From: Paramoeba atlantica
Lineage: Eukaryota; Discosea
DNA length: 64,000 nt
Assembly (NCBI GenBank): GCA_977017575.1
Contig: CDRNVI010000020.1
Span: forward strand, 434,001 to 498,000
Direction of reading: 5' to 3'
Positions 38,022 through 47,288 of the stretch are shown piece by piece (within the stretch, counting starts at the first letter, position 1; every line of letters begins with the position of its first letter). Both the position numbers and the translations under genes were made by a program. The notes under the pieces are model-generated. The model was not told the origin of the DNA. It saw only the letters and a program-made list of their open reading frames with translations, and searched no databases.

Positions 38022-39452
38022 ATGTTCCCCCCACCTCTCCACCCCCCCTACCCCCTCACCTCCCGCTTCTCCCCCCTCAACCGCTTCCTCCTCCCCCTCT
38101 CCTCCCTCACCCCCCTCCCCCCTCCCCGGGCCTATTCCAGTTTCATCGACAGTTTGCCGATTGAGCCCCCAAGTGGTTCTTCTTCTTTATCTTCTGCTGC
38201 TTCCTCTCCCGTCAATCTCTTGTCCTCCCCCCGCTCCAAACCCGAGGCGCCGGAGTTCACCCGGTTCACCGAGTTCGACATGCCGAAGGAGCGCTTCCTT
38301 CGCAGTCTCATGAGTGAGGACCGGGACGAGTGGGTCGCCCAGGAGAAAGTCCACGGGGCTAACTTTGGCCTCCACGCCTATAAGAACACAAAGGAGGTGC
38401 GCTTCGCGAAACGGTCCACCTTTATTCGCGAGGATGAGTTCTTCTTTGGCTACGCCCTGTTAACGGGGAAAATGCGACAGTGGGTGCCGCTGCTGGATCA
38501 GCTCCTCCGGGAGCGGTTCCGGGTGAATATTGAGGGGTTTATTCTGTTTGGGGAGCTCTTTGGGGGCAAGTATACCCACCCGGGGCTTCCCCCCGGGGAG
38601 GATAGATGGCTCGAGTTTAATGGCAAGATGCACCGCATTGCGCCGATTCAGAATGATTTCTTTCCGCAGTACTCCCCGACGTTGCATTTTTTTGCGTTTG
38701 AGTTGAAATACCGCACCTTGCCCACGGAGGGGTGGATTACGTGCTCTATGGATGATTGTTTAAAAATATGGCAACAAATTCCGGGGCTGCTGTATGCGAA
38801 ACCGATGATGCGCGGCACCTTGGAGCACTGCCTCGCGTTTAACATGGACGTGTACCAGACGGTGATTCCCCATCTCGTCGGTCTGGGGGATTATGTGCTC
38901 CCGGGAAATTTTGCGGAGGGTATGGTGCTTCGAAAAGCCAAACGGGAGGGTCCGGAGGCAGCGCTCCCGCCCCATAGCATTTTGAAGTTTAAACACCGAA
39001 TGTTTCAGGAGAACCGACACAGTAATAAGATTGGGGAACGCGACCCGCTGCATATTTTGTACGAGGAGTTGAGTCGGATTCGCGGGGAGACGTTGTTGCA
39101 TCCAGGGAGCTTTATGAGCGAGGAGGAACAGCGTTCATTAGGGAATTTGCTGGATATGGTTTGTGAGAACCGCCTCAGTGCAGTGTTATCGAAGGATGGG
39201 TTGGATGTGTACTGTCCCTCCTCGGATCTCCCTGAGAATTTGAAACGAAGCCCGGCGGATTTAGTAGCGCTTCTTTCCAAGGACGCGTGCAAGGATTGGT
39301 TGAAAACAGCCTCCGACCGGGAGCTGCGCTACTCGAACTTTATCAAACTTATGTTTGCCAATTATTTAAAAAATGAGTGTCAGCGATTTGTAGCTCCAAG
39401 GTGGGGACGCATCTCTGCAGGGGAGAACACCATTACTGTGCCTGACTTGTAA
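38022..39452 (+). CDS. REL: mitochondrial RNA-editing ligase
   Basis: 476 residues. RNA ligase of the T4 Rnl2/REL family, which seals mRNA fragments in the uridine insertion/deletion editosome of the mitochondrion. The nucleotidyl motif is EKVHGANFG, with the adenylated Lys at residue 109. Others in order: RFAKRSTFI, FILFGELFGGKY at about 173, PQYSPTLHFFAFELKYR, AEGMVLRK at 298, ILKFKHRMF at 320. Trypanosome REL1/REL2 share the same words and the region LLYAR/LLYAKPMMRGTLEHCLAF. The first 80 residues are Pro/Ser/Leu-rich with Arg, as in a mitochondrial presequence. A C-terminal helical domain (about 370-450) likely binds an OB-fold partner. Which REL paralogue it is cannot be told. Confidence 0.92.
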   Translation: MFPPPLHPPYPLTSRFSPLNRFLLPLSSLTPLPPPRAYSSFIDSLPIEPPSGSSSLSSAASSPVNLLSSPRSKPEAPEFTRFTEFDMPKERFLRSLMSEDRDEWVAQEKVHGANFGLHAYKNTKEVRFAKRSTFIREDEFFFGYALLTGKMRQWVPLLDQLLRERFRVNIEGFILFGELFGGKYTHPGLPPGEDRWLEFNGKMHRIAPIQNDFFPQYSPTLHFFAFELKYRTLPTEGWITCSMDDCLKIWQQIPGLLYAKPMMRGTLEHCLAFNMDVYQTVIPHLVGLGDYVLPGNFAEGMVLRKAKREGPEAALPPHSILKFKHRMFQENRHSNKIGERDPLHILYEELSRIRGETLLHPGSFMSEEEQRSLGNLLDMVCENRLSAVLSKDGLDVYCPSSDLPENLKRSPADLVALLSKDACKDWLKTASDRELRYSNFIKLMFANYLKNECQRFVAPRWGRISAGENTITVPDL

Positions 39453-39763
39453 AGAGAAAACAACGATGAGGGGTTGAATTCATATACAAGGGTACGACAC
39501 TTACAACGTTACTATACGTACGAGATTACTATAGAATCTATCACGTAGGGGCTATCTGTGGTACTACTGTACCAGTAGTACTGTATTGCGTTGTATAAAT
39601 AAGCGTTCTAAAAATTTGGAATGAGTTCAAATGCAAATACAGGCCAATTTACCTCATTCCTCCTTAATGTACAGTATACTTCTAAGAACAGTGGCTAATG
39701 AAGTTCACTATCCCCTCCATTCTACAGCATTCAGATAGTAACTTGATTTTTTACATACGGTAC
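39453..39763. other. spacer
   Basis: No gene seen; AT-rich. Confidence 0.5.
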
Positions 39764-40828
39764 ATGGACGGTTCATCATCAAATTTACCATATCGGCGTG
39801 CCGCAAAAGTAAGAGGAAACCTGCCACAGGAATTTGAGCTCGCACAACTTATAAAAGATTTTGAAAATCCGTTCTAAAAAAGTCTCAGTTCCTAAAAAAG
39901 TCTCAGGCGCACGAGGGCAAATCCCGTAAATATAATGCTCTCTTCCATGAACGACGCATTAATCACCCTAGGACGACCCTTGTTGTATTCGAAGTGGGAG
40001 CCCGCGGCTCGTTACTCACATCTTGTCGAAACCTCAATCTCCTCTTTGACGAGGACACAAAGCTTGCGGAAAAATGTCGAGAAAGTCTAATGCAGACCGC
40101 CCTTCGAGGCAGTTTCATTATCTGGCAGAACCGCGAATCTGCCGTTTGGACAGAAGGACGGGTATAACGTCTGTAAAAGATAGGTCTGGGCAGCGTCATA
40201 TGCGCCCCCCAGGCCTATCCGCATATTCTCTGCCTTATAAAGGTATGATAAATTTAACCCACATGGAATACCTCTACCCCTGCATGCGAATGGAGAGGCG
40301 TTACGTGTGTCGATGACATACGTGTCACCGAAATTCGTTGGGATTCCAGGAGAACATCACCACACCTACGAAAATTCGATCCTTGGGGAAGGGGTTTTTC
40401 CGGTAGGCTTCATTGGCAACATTTGCCGCAATCTTTGGAGAAATTTCGCATTGAAAAAAAATAATTTACACGGAATTGTGGACCTAACTCGTCTTCCGCA
40501 GGGCTTAACATCCCTTTCTTTAAATTAAAACAAGTTTTCAGGAAACGTGATACTTGATTGCTTGCCACAGAACATGACATATCTCAACTTTGGAAACAAT
40601 CAGTTTACAGGGTGTCTAGATTTTCGTCATCTGCCATTAACATTGACATCTTTATCCTGTAACGACAATAACTTTGATACTCTAGCTCAGTTTCATGGAC
40701 TTCCCCCGAAACTAGAATTCATCCAGCTTCACATTAATCCTGAACTGCATGGTGTCCTTGAAAAGTCCAGTTTTCCTGCGACTCTGGCATGGGTTGACGT
40801 TAGTGGCACAAAACTCATCATCTTGTGA
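39764..40828 (+). pseudogene. LRR pseudogene split by a LINE 3' fragment
   Basis: It starts MDGSSSNLPYRRAAKVRGNL, close to the gene at 41686, and breaks at 39874 inside the cap (codons for N-P-F). After the LINE fragment the LRR resumes at about 40258 with TWNTSTPACEWRG-like codons. At least two further frame breaks follow, near 40370 and 40527. The last frame (40547-40828) ends SGTKLIIL. The damage is more advanced than at 34125. Confidence 0.8.
39875..40257 (+). mobile_element. 3' fragment of the plus-strand LINE family inside an LRR gene
   Basis: 39910-40167 encodes the end of the endonuclease: RKYNALFHERRINHP, VVFEVGARGSLLTS, RGSFIIWQNRESAVWTEGRV and stop. It aligns with 11118-11369 (RKYGNLFLERKMTNP, VIEVGARGKLNSS, FAIFQNRDNPSWTEASI). 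The 3' UTR contains a hairpin with arms GATAGGTCTGGG and CCCAGGCCTATC. It starts with a duplicated aaaaaagtctcag. No target duplication is visible. Confidence 0.8.
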
Positions 40829-40894
40829 TTTTGGTAGGTATAAACAGGACTTATTAGGTACACAGGTGTATAATAAAATAAAATATATTATTAA

Positions 40895-40995
40895 TTAGGC
40901 TCTTCGTTAAACGCGGTGGTTGTTTTCAACTTAGAAGTCACTCATGCCGCGCGCTTCGCATTGAAAACTACCACCGCGTTTAACGAAGAGCCTAA
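40895..40995. mobile_element. 101-bp foldback MITE
   Basis: Arms begin TTAGGCTCTTCGTTAAACG and end CGTTTAACGAAGAGCCTAA; the stem runs for about 30 bases. TA at each edge may be the target duplication. Copies: 63797-63917 and, as long terminal arms, 52045-53576. Confidence 0.8.
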
Positions 40996-41239
40996 AAAAG
41001 AAAAATCTCCAAACGATTACGAATAATCTCCTTTTTCGGGGGTAAATGCTCGATTTTTCGGCAAAAATTGCGAAATTTTACACCGAATGTTGCCGTTTTG
41101 GATGACTTACCAGTAGGGGCAGGAGTCGAATCTGTCGACAAAAACGTCGTAGAATCGTAGCTGTCCCAAACTCCCCCAATACGATTTAGAAGTCGACTTT
41201 GGAAAAATAATATTTTTACTTTTTTTGGGGTCAAAAAAA

Positions 41240-41600
41240 AAATTTTTTGGGTCACCCTAAAACTTTCGGAAATTTTGACCTTGTCGGACCCCTCCTGCGC
41301 GTACCAGGGGGGGTGGAAAATTATCGCCGCGGCCTACTCTACCACTTCCCTGCGCTCGATTTTGAAAAGCAGAAAATTCGAAAAAAAAAATCGCGACGTA
41401 TGCCCCCCCCATGGACCCCTCATTTTTTTGAAATTTTTTTTTCAGTTTTGGACCACCGGGGCCCCCTTTTATATTTTTTTCGTCTATTATATTACTCTGT
41501 TTCTCTTTATATTTTCACTGTTTTTGTTCACTTTTTTTGCAAAAATCGATGGTAGAGCGGTAGTTATACAACCACCGCAACGTTTCCTATAACTTTTGTA
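41240..41600. repeat. dispersed repeat shared with 36.8 and 63.2 kb
   Basis: 41262-41460 is matched in reverse complement by 63215-63390 (gcgtaccaggggg, gtggaaaat-atcgccgcggcc). 41452-41590 is matched directly by 36835-36965. The two parts join at accaccggggccccc, so the full repeat is about 330 bp and both other copies are partial. Confidence 0.65.
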
Positions 41601-41685
41601 TTGCGCATACAGTGGTCGTCGGTAATAAAGTGGTCAGATTAAATTTCAATCAGATTTAAAATTTTTTCTTTTTTGCATACAGTAT

Positions 41686-42387
41686 ATGGACGATTCATCA
41701 TCAAAGTTACCACATCAACGTGCCGCTAAAGTAAGAGGAAACCTGCCACCAGAATTCGAATTAGCACAACTGACCAAAGATATTGAAAATCCGTTCCCCT
41801 CGTGGAATGCCTCTACCCCTGCATGCGAATGGAAAGGCGTTACGTGTGGCGATGGCATACACATCAGCGCAATTTATTGGGATCCCAAGTCACACATACC
41901 ACCACACCTTAGAAGTTTCTATGCTTATGGAAACGGCTTTTCCGGTAGGCTTCATTGGCAACATTTGCCGCAATCTTTGAAGAAGTTTCGTATCGAAAGA
42001 AATAAATTACAGGGAAGTGTGAACCTAACTCGTCTTCCGCAGGGCTTAACATCCCTTTCTCTAAGTAGAAACATGTTTTCAGGAAACGTGGTGCTTGATT
42101 GCTTGCCACAGAACATGACATACCTCAACTTAGGAAACAATCAGTTTACAGGGTGTCTAGATTTTCGTCATCTACCATTAACATTGACATCTTTATCCTG
42201 TAACGACAATAAATTTGATACTCTAGTTCATTTTTATAGCGTTCCCCTGAAACTCAGTCTCCACCTTCAAAATAATCCGGGACTGCAGGGTGTTCTTGAA
42301 AAGCCTAAATTTATTAATCCCGTGGTCGAGAAATATTGCGAGAAATATCAGATTAACGTCAATGGCACAAAACTTATAATCTTGTGA
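41686..42387 (+). CDS. LRR protein, MDD subfamily
   Basis: 233 residues from ATG (MDDSSSKLPHQRAAKVRGNLP). The cap is PSWNASTPACEWKGVTC, followed by about six LRRs (NKLQGSVNLTRLPQGL, NNQFTGCLDFRHLPLTL shared with 7324). Near the C-terminus about ten residues (NPVVEKYCEKYQ) are inserted before the family ending NGTKLIIL. It is intact, whereas its neighbour at 39764 is dead. Confidence 0.8.
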   Translation: MDDSSSKLPHQRAAKVRGNLPPEFELAQLTKDIENPFPSWNASTPACEWKGVTCGDGIHISAIYWDPKSHIPPHLRSFYAYGNGFSGRLHWQHLPQSLKKFRIERNKLQGSVNLTRLPQGLTSLSLSRNMFSGNVVLDCLPQNMTYLNLGNNQFTGCLDFRHLPLTLTSLSCNDNKFDTLVHFYSVPLKLSLHLQNNPGLQGVLEKPKFINPVVEKYCEKYQINVNGTKLIIL

Positions 42388-42581
42388 CTTTGGTAGGTAC
42401 ACTAAAATTTGTGTCTCCTTTAGCTTTCGCACTGTATATTTCTTTGTTAGTAAAAAACTCTTGTGAGATATTTTTTGGCGCTTTTAAGTCTGTCTTCTGC
42501 AAATAACAATTCTATCTTCTTATCCTGCTACTTTAGGCGTGCTTTGTACTCATATTGGTTTTGCTTCTTTGAGCATTTTGT

Positions 42582-43346
42582 ATGATCCGTCGTACTCCTG
42601 CAAAACATATTCTGCCCATTTTGGGTCGACTCGCCATTACGGCTGCTGGTATTATAGGCAAAGCTTTTGTGGACGCTCATCTGGCAGAAATACAAAAAAC
42701 ACTCCGTAAGGAATTTCAAAAACAGGCTTCCAGCTCTTATCCATATGACGAAAAAGCGTCCAGCTTTAAGGGACGTGAGAAGCGCAAAATTCACGCGTTT
42801 TTCGAAGACTCCTCAAAGGATCACGAGGACGTGCCCTCGCGCGAGCCGGAAACAATTTCTTTTGATGAACATGTGCAAAGCTTAATGTCTTTTGCCGAGG
42901 CATTTCAAATTCTTGGCATTGAATTTGAATCGAATACACAGCGTGATAAATGCAAAGGGGCACAAATTTTACTAGAGGAGAAATACAGGGCCTATTGCTA
43001 TTCTCTAAATGCGGGAGGGGTTTCACAAGACGAATTTTTGCGTCATCGCTATGATTTGCACGAAATTTATATGAAAAATTTTCTCTCAAAGAAGCAACTA
43101 GGCATTGCTGAGGATACCCTAAGACGTTGGCTTCTCTTTTTACGATTTGACACTCATACGACAAACGAAGGTGTCATTACAAAGAGTTCTAAAGAAACGA
43201 TTGTCAAGAATATCGCGTCTGACTCTTCAAAAGACGTGTCACCCGATGTTAATTCTCACACTTCTGCAGCTTTTTCCTCGTACTTACTGGCTAAAATCAT
43301 TACTGCTTACCGAATTCTTATCGACCCTACATTTGATCCAACTTGA
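42582..43346 (+). CDS. Pam16/Tim16-like mitochondrial import-motor subunit
   Basis: 254 residues; the ATG follows ttctttgAGcattttgt. The N-terminus HILPILGRLAITAAGIIGKA resembles the hydrophobic start of Pam16 (Tim16), followed by a linker. About residues 100-170 form a J-like domain: SFAEAFQILGIEFES, ILLEEKYRAYCYSLNAGGVS and DEFLRHRYDLHEIYMKN, matching Pam16's S/T-x-x-E-A-x-x-I-L and G-G-S pattern without HPD. Pam16 holds the J-protein Pam18 at the TIM23 channel. It is longer than the usual 120-150 residues, with an extra Ser/Asp-rich C-terminal third. Confidence 0.55.
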   Translation: MIRRTPAKHILPILGRLAITAAGIIGKAFVDAHLAEIQKTLRKEFQKQASSSYPYDEKASSFKGREKRKIHAFFEDSSKDHEDVPSREPETISFDEHVQSLMSFAEAFQILGIEFESNTQRDKCKGAQILLEEKYRAYCYSLNAGGVSQDEFLRHRYDLHEIYMKNFLSKKQLGIAEDTLRRWLLFLRFDTHTTNEGVITKSSKETIVKNIASDSSKDVSPDVNSHTSAAFSSYLLAKIITAYRILIDPTFDPT

Positions 43347-43531
43347 CGGACATTTCTTTTCAAAAGAATTGACTCAGCTTACACGTTCAACAATTACTTA
43401 TTGCTCAACCGATTGGTAGACATTTTTTTACCTTTTTTTTAATACCATCTTTATTTCTATCCTAGTCAGCAATAAGAAATCTATTCTTGCATCCTAAATC
43501 TTCTTTACTCCCTTATTTTCTTTACTCCTTC

Positions 43532-44839
43532 ATGGACGATGCCATTAAGCAAACCTTGTTATTAATAGAGCGCGCTCGAGAAGTTGGCTGCAATGCGATA
43601 AGAAAATTAAAGACTCGAACCCCCTTATTACCCTCAGGCGCATTAAAAAGCAATCATGAAGAACCGATCGAAGATTTTCCAAAAGAAAATACAATTGAGA
43701 ATAGCGTTTCATCAAAAGCAGAAAATGAACCTGCTCTATCCGTAGCAACTGATGCTGATCTACGAGCGGATGATACTTCTATAAACACACTTTCTGCAAC
43801 CACTATTTTAGAAGAGCACGATCTGCAAGTTCTTTCATCCATGAGTGTCGCTTACTGTCATCTTATGCAGTCCATGGAATCCGAAATAAAAAAATGGCAG
43901 GAAAAGCAAACCCAGGAAGAATCACAGTGTGATCGATCAGAAATGTATCTAACGAGTATTGCACAAACCAGTGATTCATCCTCTGAAATATTTTCAGCAT
44001 CCAACATGTCAAATCCACAACTTAGTCCTCCTTTTAGCGATCCAAATCTAACCAATAATTCTGCTTCCGAAGTAGCTGCTCCTCGCGAATTGCGCGATTC
44101 TTTGAATACAACAGCAGATCGAAGCACAGCATGCGAAATACAACGGGATGAAAAAACATTGGGATCCCTTGAAAGTGTATGCAGTACGGCGAACAGGGAG
44201 AATTTGCAATGTTTCAACGCGTTGCTCCATTTTTTACGCACACAGGATTGCCTGCGTGAGTACAACCGCATGGGCATGCACTCGCTTCCTTGGAAGATTG
44301 CGAGCAAGGCAGCGAAATCCCCGGATGACGCTTTGTGGAACGTCCTGGTTCTCCGTCGTGATATCGACGAGAGCAGTGATCGTAAAGAGAGTCCTCTTCC
44401 GGTCATGTGGCTTACATTAGAGACGCATTCCGATTTTTTGAGGAAAAGTGAATCCTCTCCTTTGAAGGCTCGCGAACATCAGCATTTGGTGACTCCCCAA
44501 AAAGAATTTTATCTGTGGGTCGCTTTTCCGGAAAATAACGCTTTTCTGCACACATTAGTGCAAGGCGTGAATGAGACTTGCAGCAGAGGTGAAGCGATGT
44601 CCCCCAGCGAGATGTGCCAGATTTTTATTGAAGAAAATACTTGCACGTCGTGGGCATATCTTCCTTTTTTGCAGCACGTCGCTCGTTACGTTTGTAGGAA
44701 TTTCGAAATGGTCACTCCCGAACTCTCGGGAGTGGGAAACATCTCGACGCCGGAACTTTCCTCTGAGATTCTCAAGGATAACGCTATGCATGCTTTGGAA
44801 AATTTTGAGTCACTGCTGCTTCACAAATTTCCCATGTAA
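43532..44839 (+). CDS. unrecognised 435-residue host protein
   Basis: The open frame reaches back to a TTG at 43487, but the first ATG is 43532 (MDDAIKQTLLLIERAREVG), preceded by a long C/T tract. The first half is acidic, Ser/Glu-rich and probably disordered. Residues from about 240 look globular: FNALLHFLRTQDCLREYNRM, DALWNVLVLRRDIDES, FYLWVAFPENNAFLHTLVQG and LPFLQHVARYVCRNFEMV. I recognise no family. Its composition and position between two other mitochondrial/RNA-type genes give no functional hint. Confidence 0.7.
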   Translation: MDDAIKQTLLLIERAREVGCNAIRKLKTRTPLLPSGALKSNHEEPIEDFPKENTIENSVSSKAENEPALSVATDADLRADDTSINTLSATTILEEHDLQVLSSMSVAYCHLMQSMESEIKKWQEKQTQEESQCDRSEMYLTSIAQTSDSSSEIFSASNMSNPQLSPPFSDPNLTNNSASEVAAPRELRDSLNTTADRSTACEIQRDEKTLGSLESVCSTANRENLQCFNALLHFLRTQDCLREYNRMGMHSLPWKIASKAAKSPDDALWNVLVLRRDIDESSDRKESPLPVMWLTLETHSDFLRKSESSPLKAREHQHLVTPQKEFYLWVAFPENNAFLHTLVQGVNETCSRGEAMSPSEMCQIFIEENTCTSWAYLPFLQHVARYVCRNFEMVTPELSGVGNISTPELSSEILKDNAMHALENFESLLLHKFPM

Positions 44840-45046
44840 TGAATTATACGTGTAGTACTTCAGATGGGAAGCTTCCCCACAGAAACTTATTTGATTCAGT
44901 CATAATTCGTTCAACACGTCGAGTCTTAGTTTTAGAGAGGTGAAACCTGCTCGGTTCTACAGTAGCGTCTTCGGTCGAGTTCAAAGTAGCATACACCTTT
45001 AACTAGTTGAGAATTCATATTTTCTTGATCGTTTTAATTCCAAGCA
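44840..45046. other. short spacer
   Basis: No gene or repeat recognised. Confidence 0.4.
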
Positions 45047-45960
45047 ATGGCCGTTTTCTATTGCGGGGCTGCTATGGAGATTCTGCAGTTACCCAGTGTG
45101 ATCTTGTGTACGCTGTGCTACCCAGTGCAACCTGTGCTACCCAGTGTTACCCAGAGAAGACTTTTGCAAGGTCACTGGTGGTGGCCTCTCGACCACCACC
45201 TCTGCAGTGGCGGGGATGAAGACAGTACCTGGAGGTTGGCGCCAATAGTCGAAAATAGTGGGCTCGATCTAGGTATTTTTTGAGGTAGTCGTCAGGATGA
45301 AGAGCCGTTTTGAAATGATAAAGCGCGACGAAACGTGATGCGCGAATGCAGGCATCCCGCGGTACGTAGCTACTTGCCAAAGAATCCGAGCTACATCATC
45401 GGAAGTCAGCTGTTTCATGCACAACCAGTATTTGCTGTATGTGCAGCAAACCCGTTGTGCGCTTTCCACATTGACACCCACGGCACTCAGCGTTTCCTTG
45501 AATGCGCGGGATATCTCTTCAATATTTTTCGGAGCGGTACTTACGGGACATACATGTATGTTGGCGGTGACGGGCACGTTTTTGTAACTACAGCGCAGGT
45601 ATGTCTCCACATCCACAATGGTAGATGCTGCGTCTTCTGTTGCTTGACACACGAGACAACGCCTAGGAGCCAACACCGAAAAAAACGTTTTCTTTCCACA
45701 TTCCGTACAGTAAAGCTGCGGAAGAGAATCTTGCCCAGACATAGCCATACAGGAGGAAATCATGTTAAGGAGTTTGATTGAAAAATTATTTTTTATTCTT
45801 TTGCATTCAGAAATCTCAAAGAGTACTAATTTCAAAAATATTGATTAATAATTTACCCGGTGCAACCTGTGCTACCCAGTGTTACCCATAGAAACTTCTA
45901 AAAAGGCGGACTTGCAGAAGGTCCTATGGCGAGGTTTCACCGAGGGTTTCATCGAGGTTC
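45047..45960 (-). mobile_element. repeated element with a zinc-ribbon ORF, shorter copy
   Basis: The left part (45080-45290) matches 58098-58312, the coding part matches 61352-61850, and the right part (45816-45945) matches 61905-62385. Words such as GTGCTACCCAGTGTTACCCA stand near both ends, in the same direction. Compared with the other copy it lacks the stretch now at 61140-61350. The element's class is unknown. Confidence 0.6.
45269..45763 (-). pseudogene. zinc-ribbon protein of the repeated element, truncated
   Basis: From ATG at 45763: MISSCMAMSGQDSLPQLYC, then CTECGKKTFFSVLAPRRC ending C-L-V-C, a C-x2-C/C-x2-C ribbon. A Cys-containing domain follows (VETYLRCSYKNVPVTANIHV, CCTYSKYWLCMKQLTSDDVA). 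The frame is lost at the deletion junction near 45290 (SKRLFILTTTSKNT is read-through). I do not recognise the family. The other copy is at 61328-61850. Confidence 0.55.
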
Positions 45961-46201
45961 CGAAGTTTCACGAAGTTCGACGAGGTTTCACTCGCAGCCC
46001 CTCTATTATTGATCGTAGCAAAATCGCAGTATCGAAAGGGTCACGTGGAATCTAAAAATTCATTTTTTTGTTCTTTATTCTTTTCACATAAAATACTATC
46101 CATTACGGTTTCACACTTACTGGTATGAAGCACCGCATGCCGATTTGCACCACTGAAACGTTCTGTTTACATGATTCATTTGAATATTATCCTGTAGCGC
46201 A

Positions 46202-47215
46202 ATGACACTTCACACATTCATTGAGATAGATCCGTATGCCCCATACACAGTAGACTGGTGGTCTCCTTTAAATTACTCACCCGACATCGATGCCTGCCAC
46301 ATCGATGCGTTCCGTCATGGGAGCTTACGTGGGCGGGAGCTAGACTCCTATGGAATAAAATGCGTCCGTCTAAAACTTTTGCTTCACATCGTACAAGCAC
46401 AGTCGCTTGGCGAAAGTCTTCTTCTATTTTGTAGAACCTCTTTGGAGTGTGAAGCCATCGGTCGCCAGCTACGCACTTTATGCATGCGTCGATCACATGT
46501 TAAGTGGGCAAACCGAAATGGAGAACCGAGGGATAAGGACGAAAGCGCACCATCGAGGCGTACACACACATTAGGTCACTTTGACTTGCCAAAGGAAAAG
46601 CTATCCCGAAACATTAACGCGTTTTTCTCCCAAAAAGTGAAGTGTCTCGTTTGCACGGATTCCGTTCTTCCCTTGCTTTCCTCCTATGAGGGTTCGAGAC
46701 CAAAATTTTTGCTGATACACACGAGTCTACCATACAGTTTAGCCCAATACAATGGGCGACTGCATGCAGTACGAAACACAAAGGAAAGTTTGTGTTTGGT
46801 GTCAACAAAGTTCGTAGAAAAGGTGGATGCTAGCGCGGTAAAGCCCTCTTGTATCTCTACCAGTGCACAGGATAAAGACTCATGTGCCCTTTCGCCTTCC
46901 AATTCAACGAAGTCTGTAGAAGTCGAAACTTTGGATAGTACAACCTTTTCCTGGGTGAATGAGGCAAATCTTTTTATTGAGTTTCAGCAGGAAGTGTGCT
47001 TCACAAATATTACCTCGCAATATGATTTCTGTCGAAGTGCACCAACAGTTGATGCATTATTAGAGGGCAGTAGAGAAAGAAAATTTAAACCTACTTTTAA
47101 GTTAAGCGAACCTACAGATAAGGACAACCTGATTGAATTGTTTATGCGACGAAGCCAGAGATTCTATTTTTCTGTTATCGAATCCCTTAGCATTGGTCCT
47201 GAAACAATCGTATGA
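46202..47215 (+). CDS. degenerate SF2 helicase C-terminal-like protein
   Basis: 337 residues from ATG. Residues about 58-190 follow the plan of a DEAD-box C-terminal RecA domain: LKLLLHIVQAQSLGESLLLF then CRTSLECEAIGRQL (motif IV region), INAFFSQKVKCLVCTDSVLP (motif V region, normally T-D-x-x-x-R-G-x-D) and FLLIHTSLPYSLAQYNGRLH (motif VI region, normally H-R-x-G-R). The catalytic Arg and Asp positions are replaced, and no N-terminal DEAD domain precedes it. So it is probably an ATPase-dead structural or RNA-binding protein. The C-terminal 130 residues are unrecognised. Confidence 0.5.
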   Translation: MTLHTFIEIDPYAPYTVDWWSPLNYSPDIDACHIDAFRHGSLRGRELDSYGIKCVRLKLLLHIVQAQSLGESLLLFCRTSLECEAIGRQLRTLCMRRSHVKWANRNGEPRDKDESAPSRRTHTLGHFDLPKEKLSRNINAFFSQKVKCLVCTDSVLPLLSSYEGSRPKFLLIHTSLPYSLAQYNGRLHAVRNTKESLCLVSTKFVEKVDASAVKPSCISTSAQDKDSCALSPSNSTKSVEVETLDSTTFSWVNEANLFIEFQQEVCFTNITSQYDFCRSAPTVDALLEGSRERKFKPTFKLSEPTDKDNLIELFMRRSQRFYFSVIESLSIGPETIV

Positions 47216-47288
47216 AATTGTGTTGCAAATTGTGTTGTTTATAATCTTTATTATTTTCTTCTTAGTCCTCAATAAAAGAAACTTCTTA

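Noticed and set aside
43487-43531. Upstream extension of the 435-residue protein
   Set aside because: The start would be TTG within the C/T acceptor tract; the ATG at 43532 is better placed.
45047-45960. LTR-type element because of direct terminal words
   Set aside because: The words are short, of the TACCCAGTG type, also occur outside, and no capsid, protease, RT or integrase is encoded.
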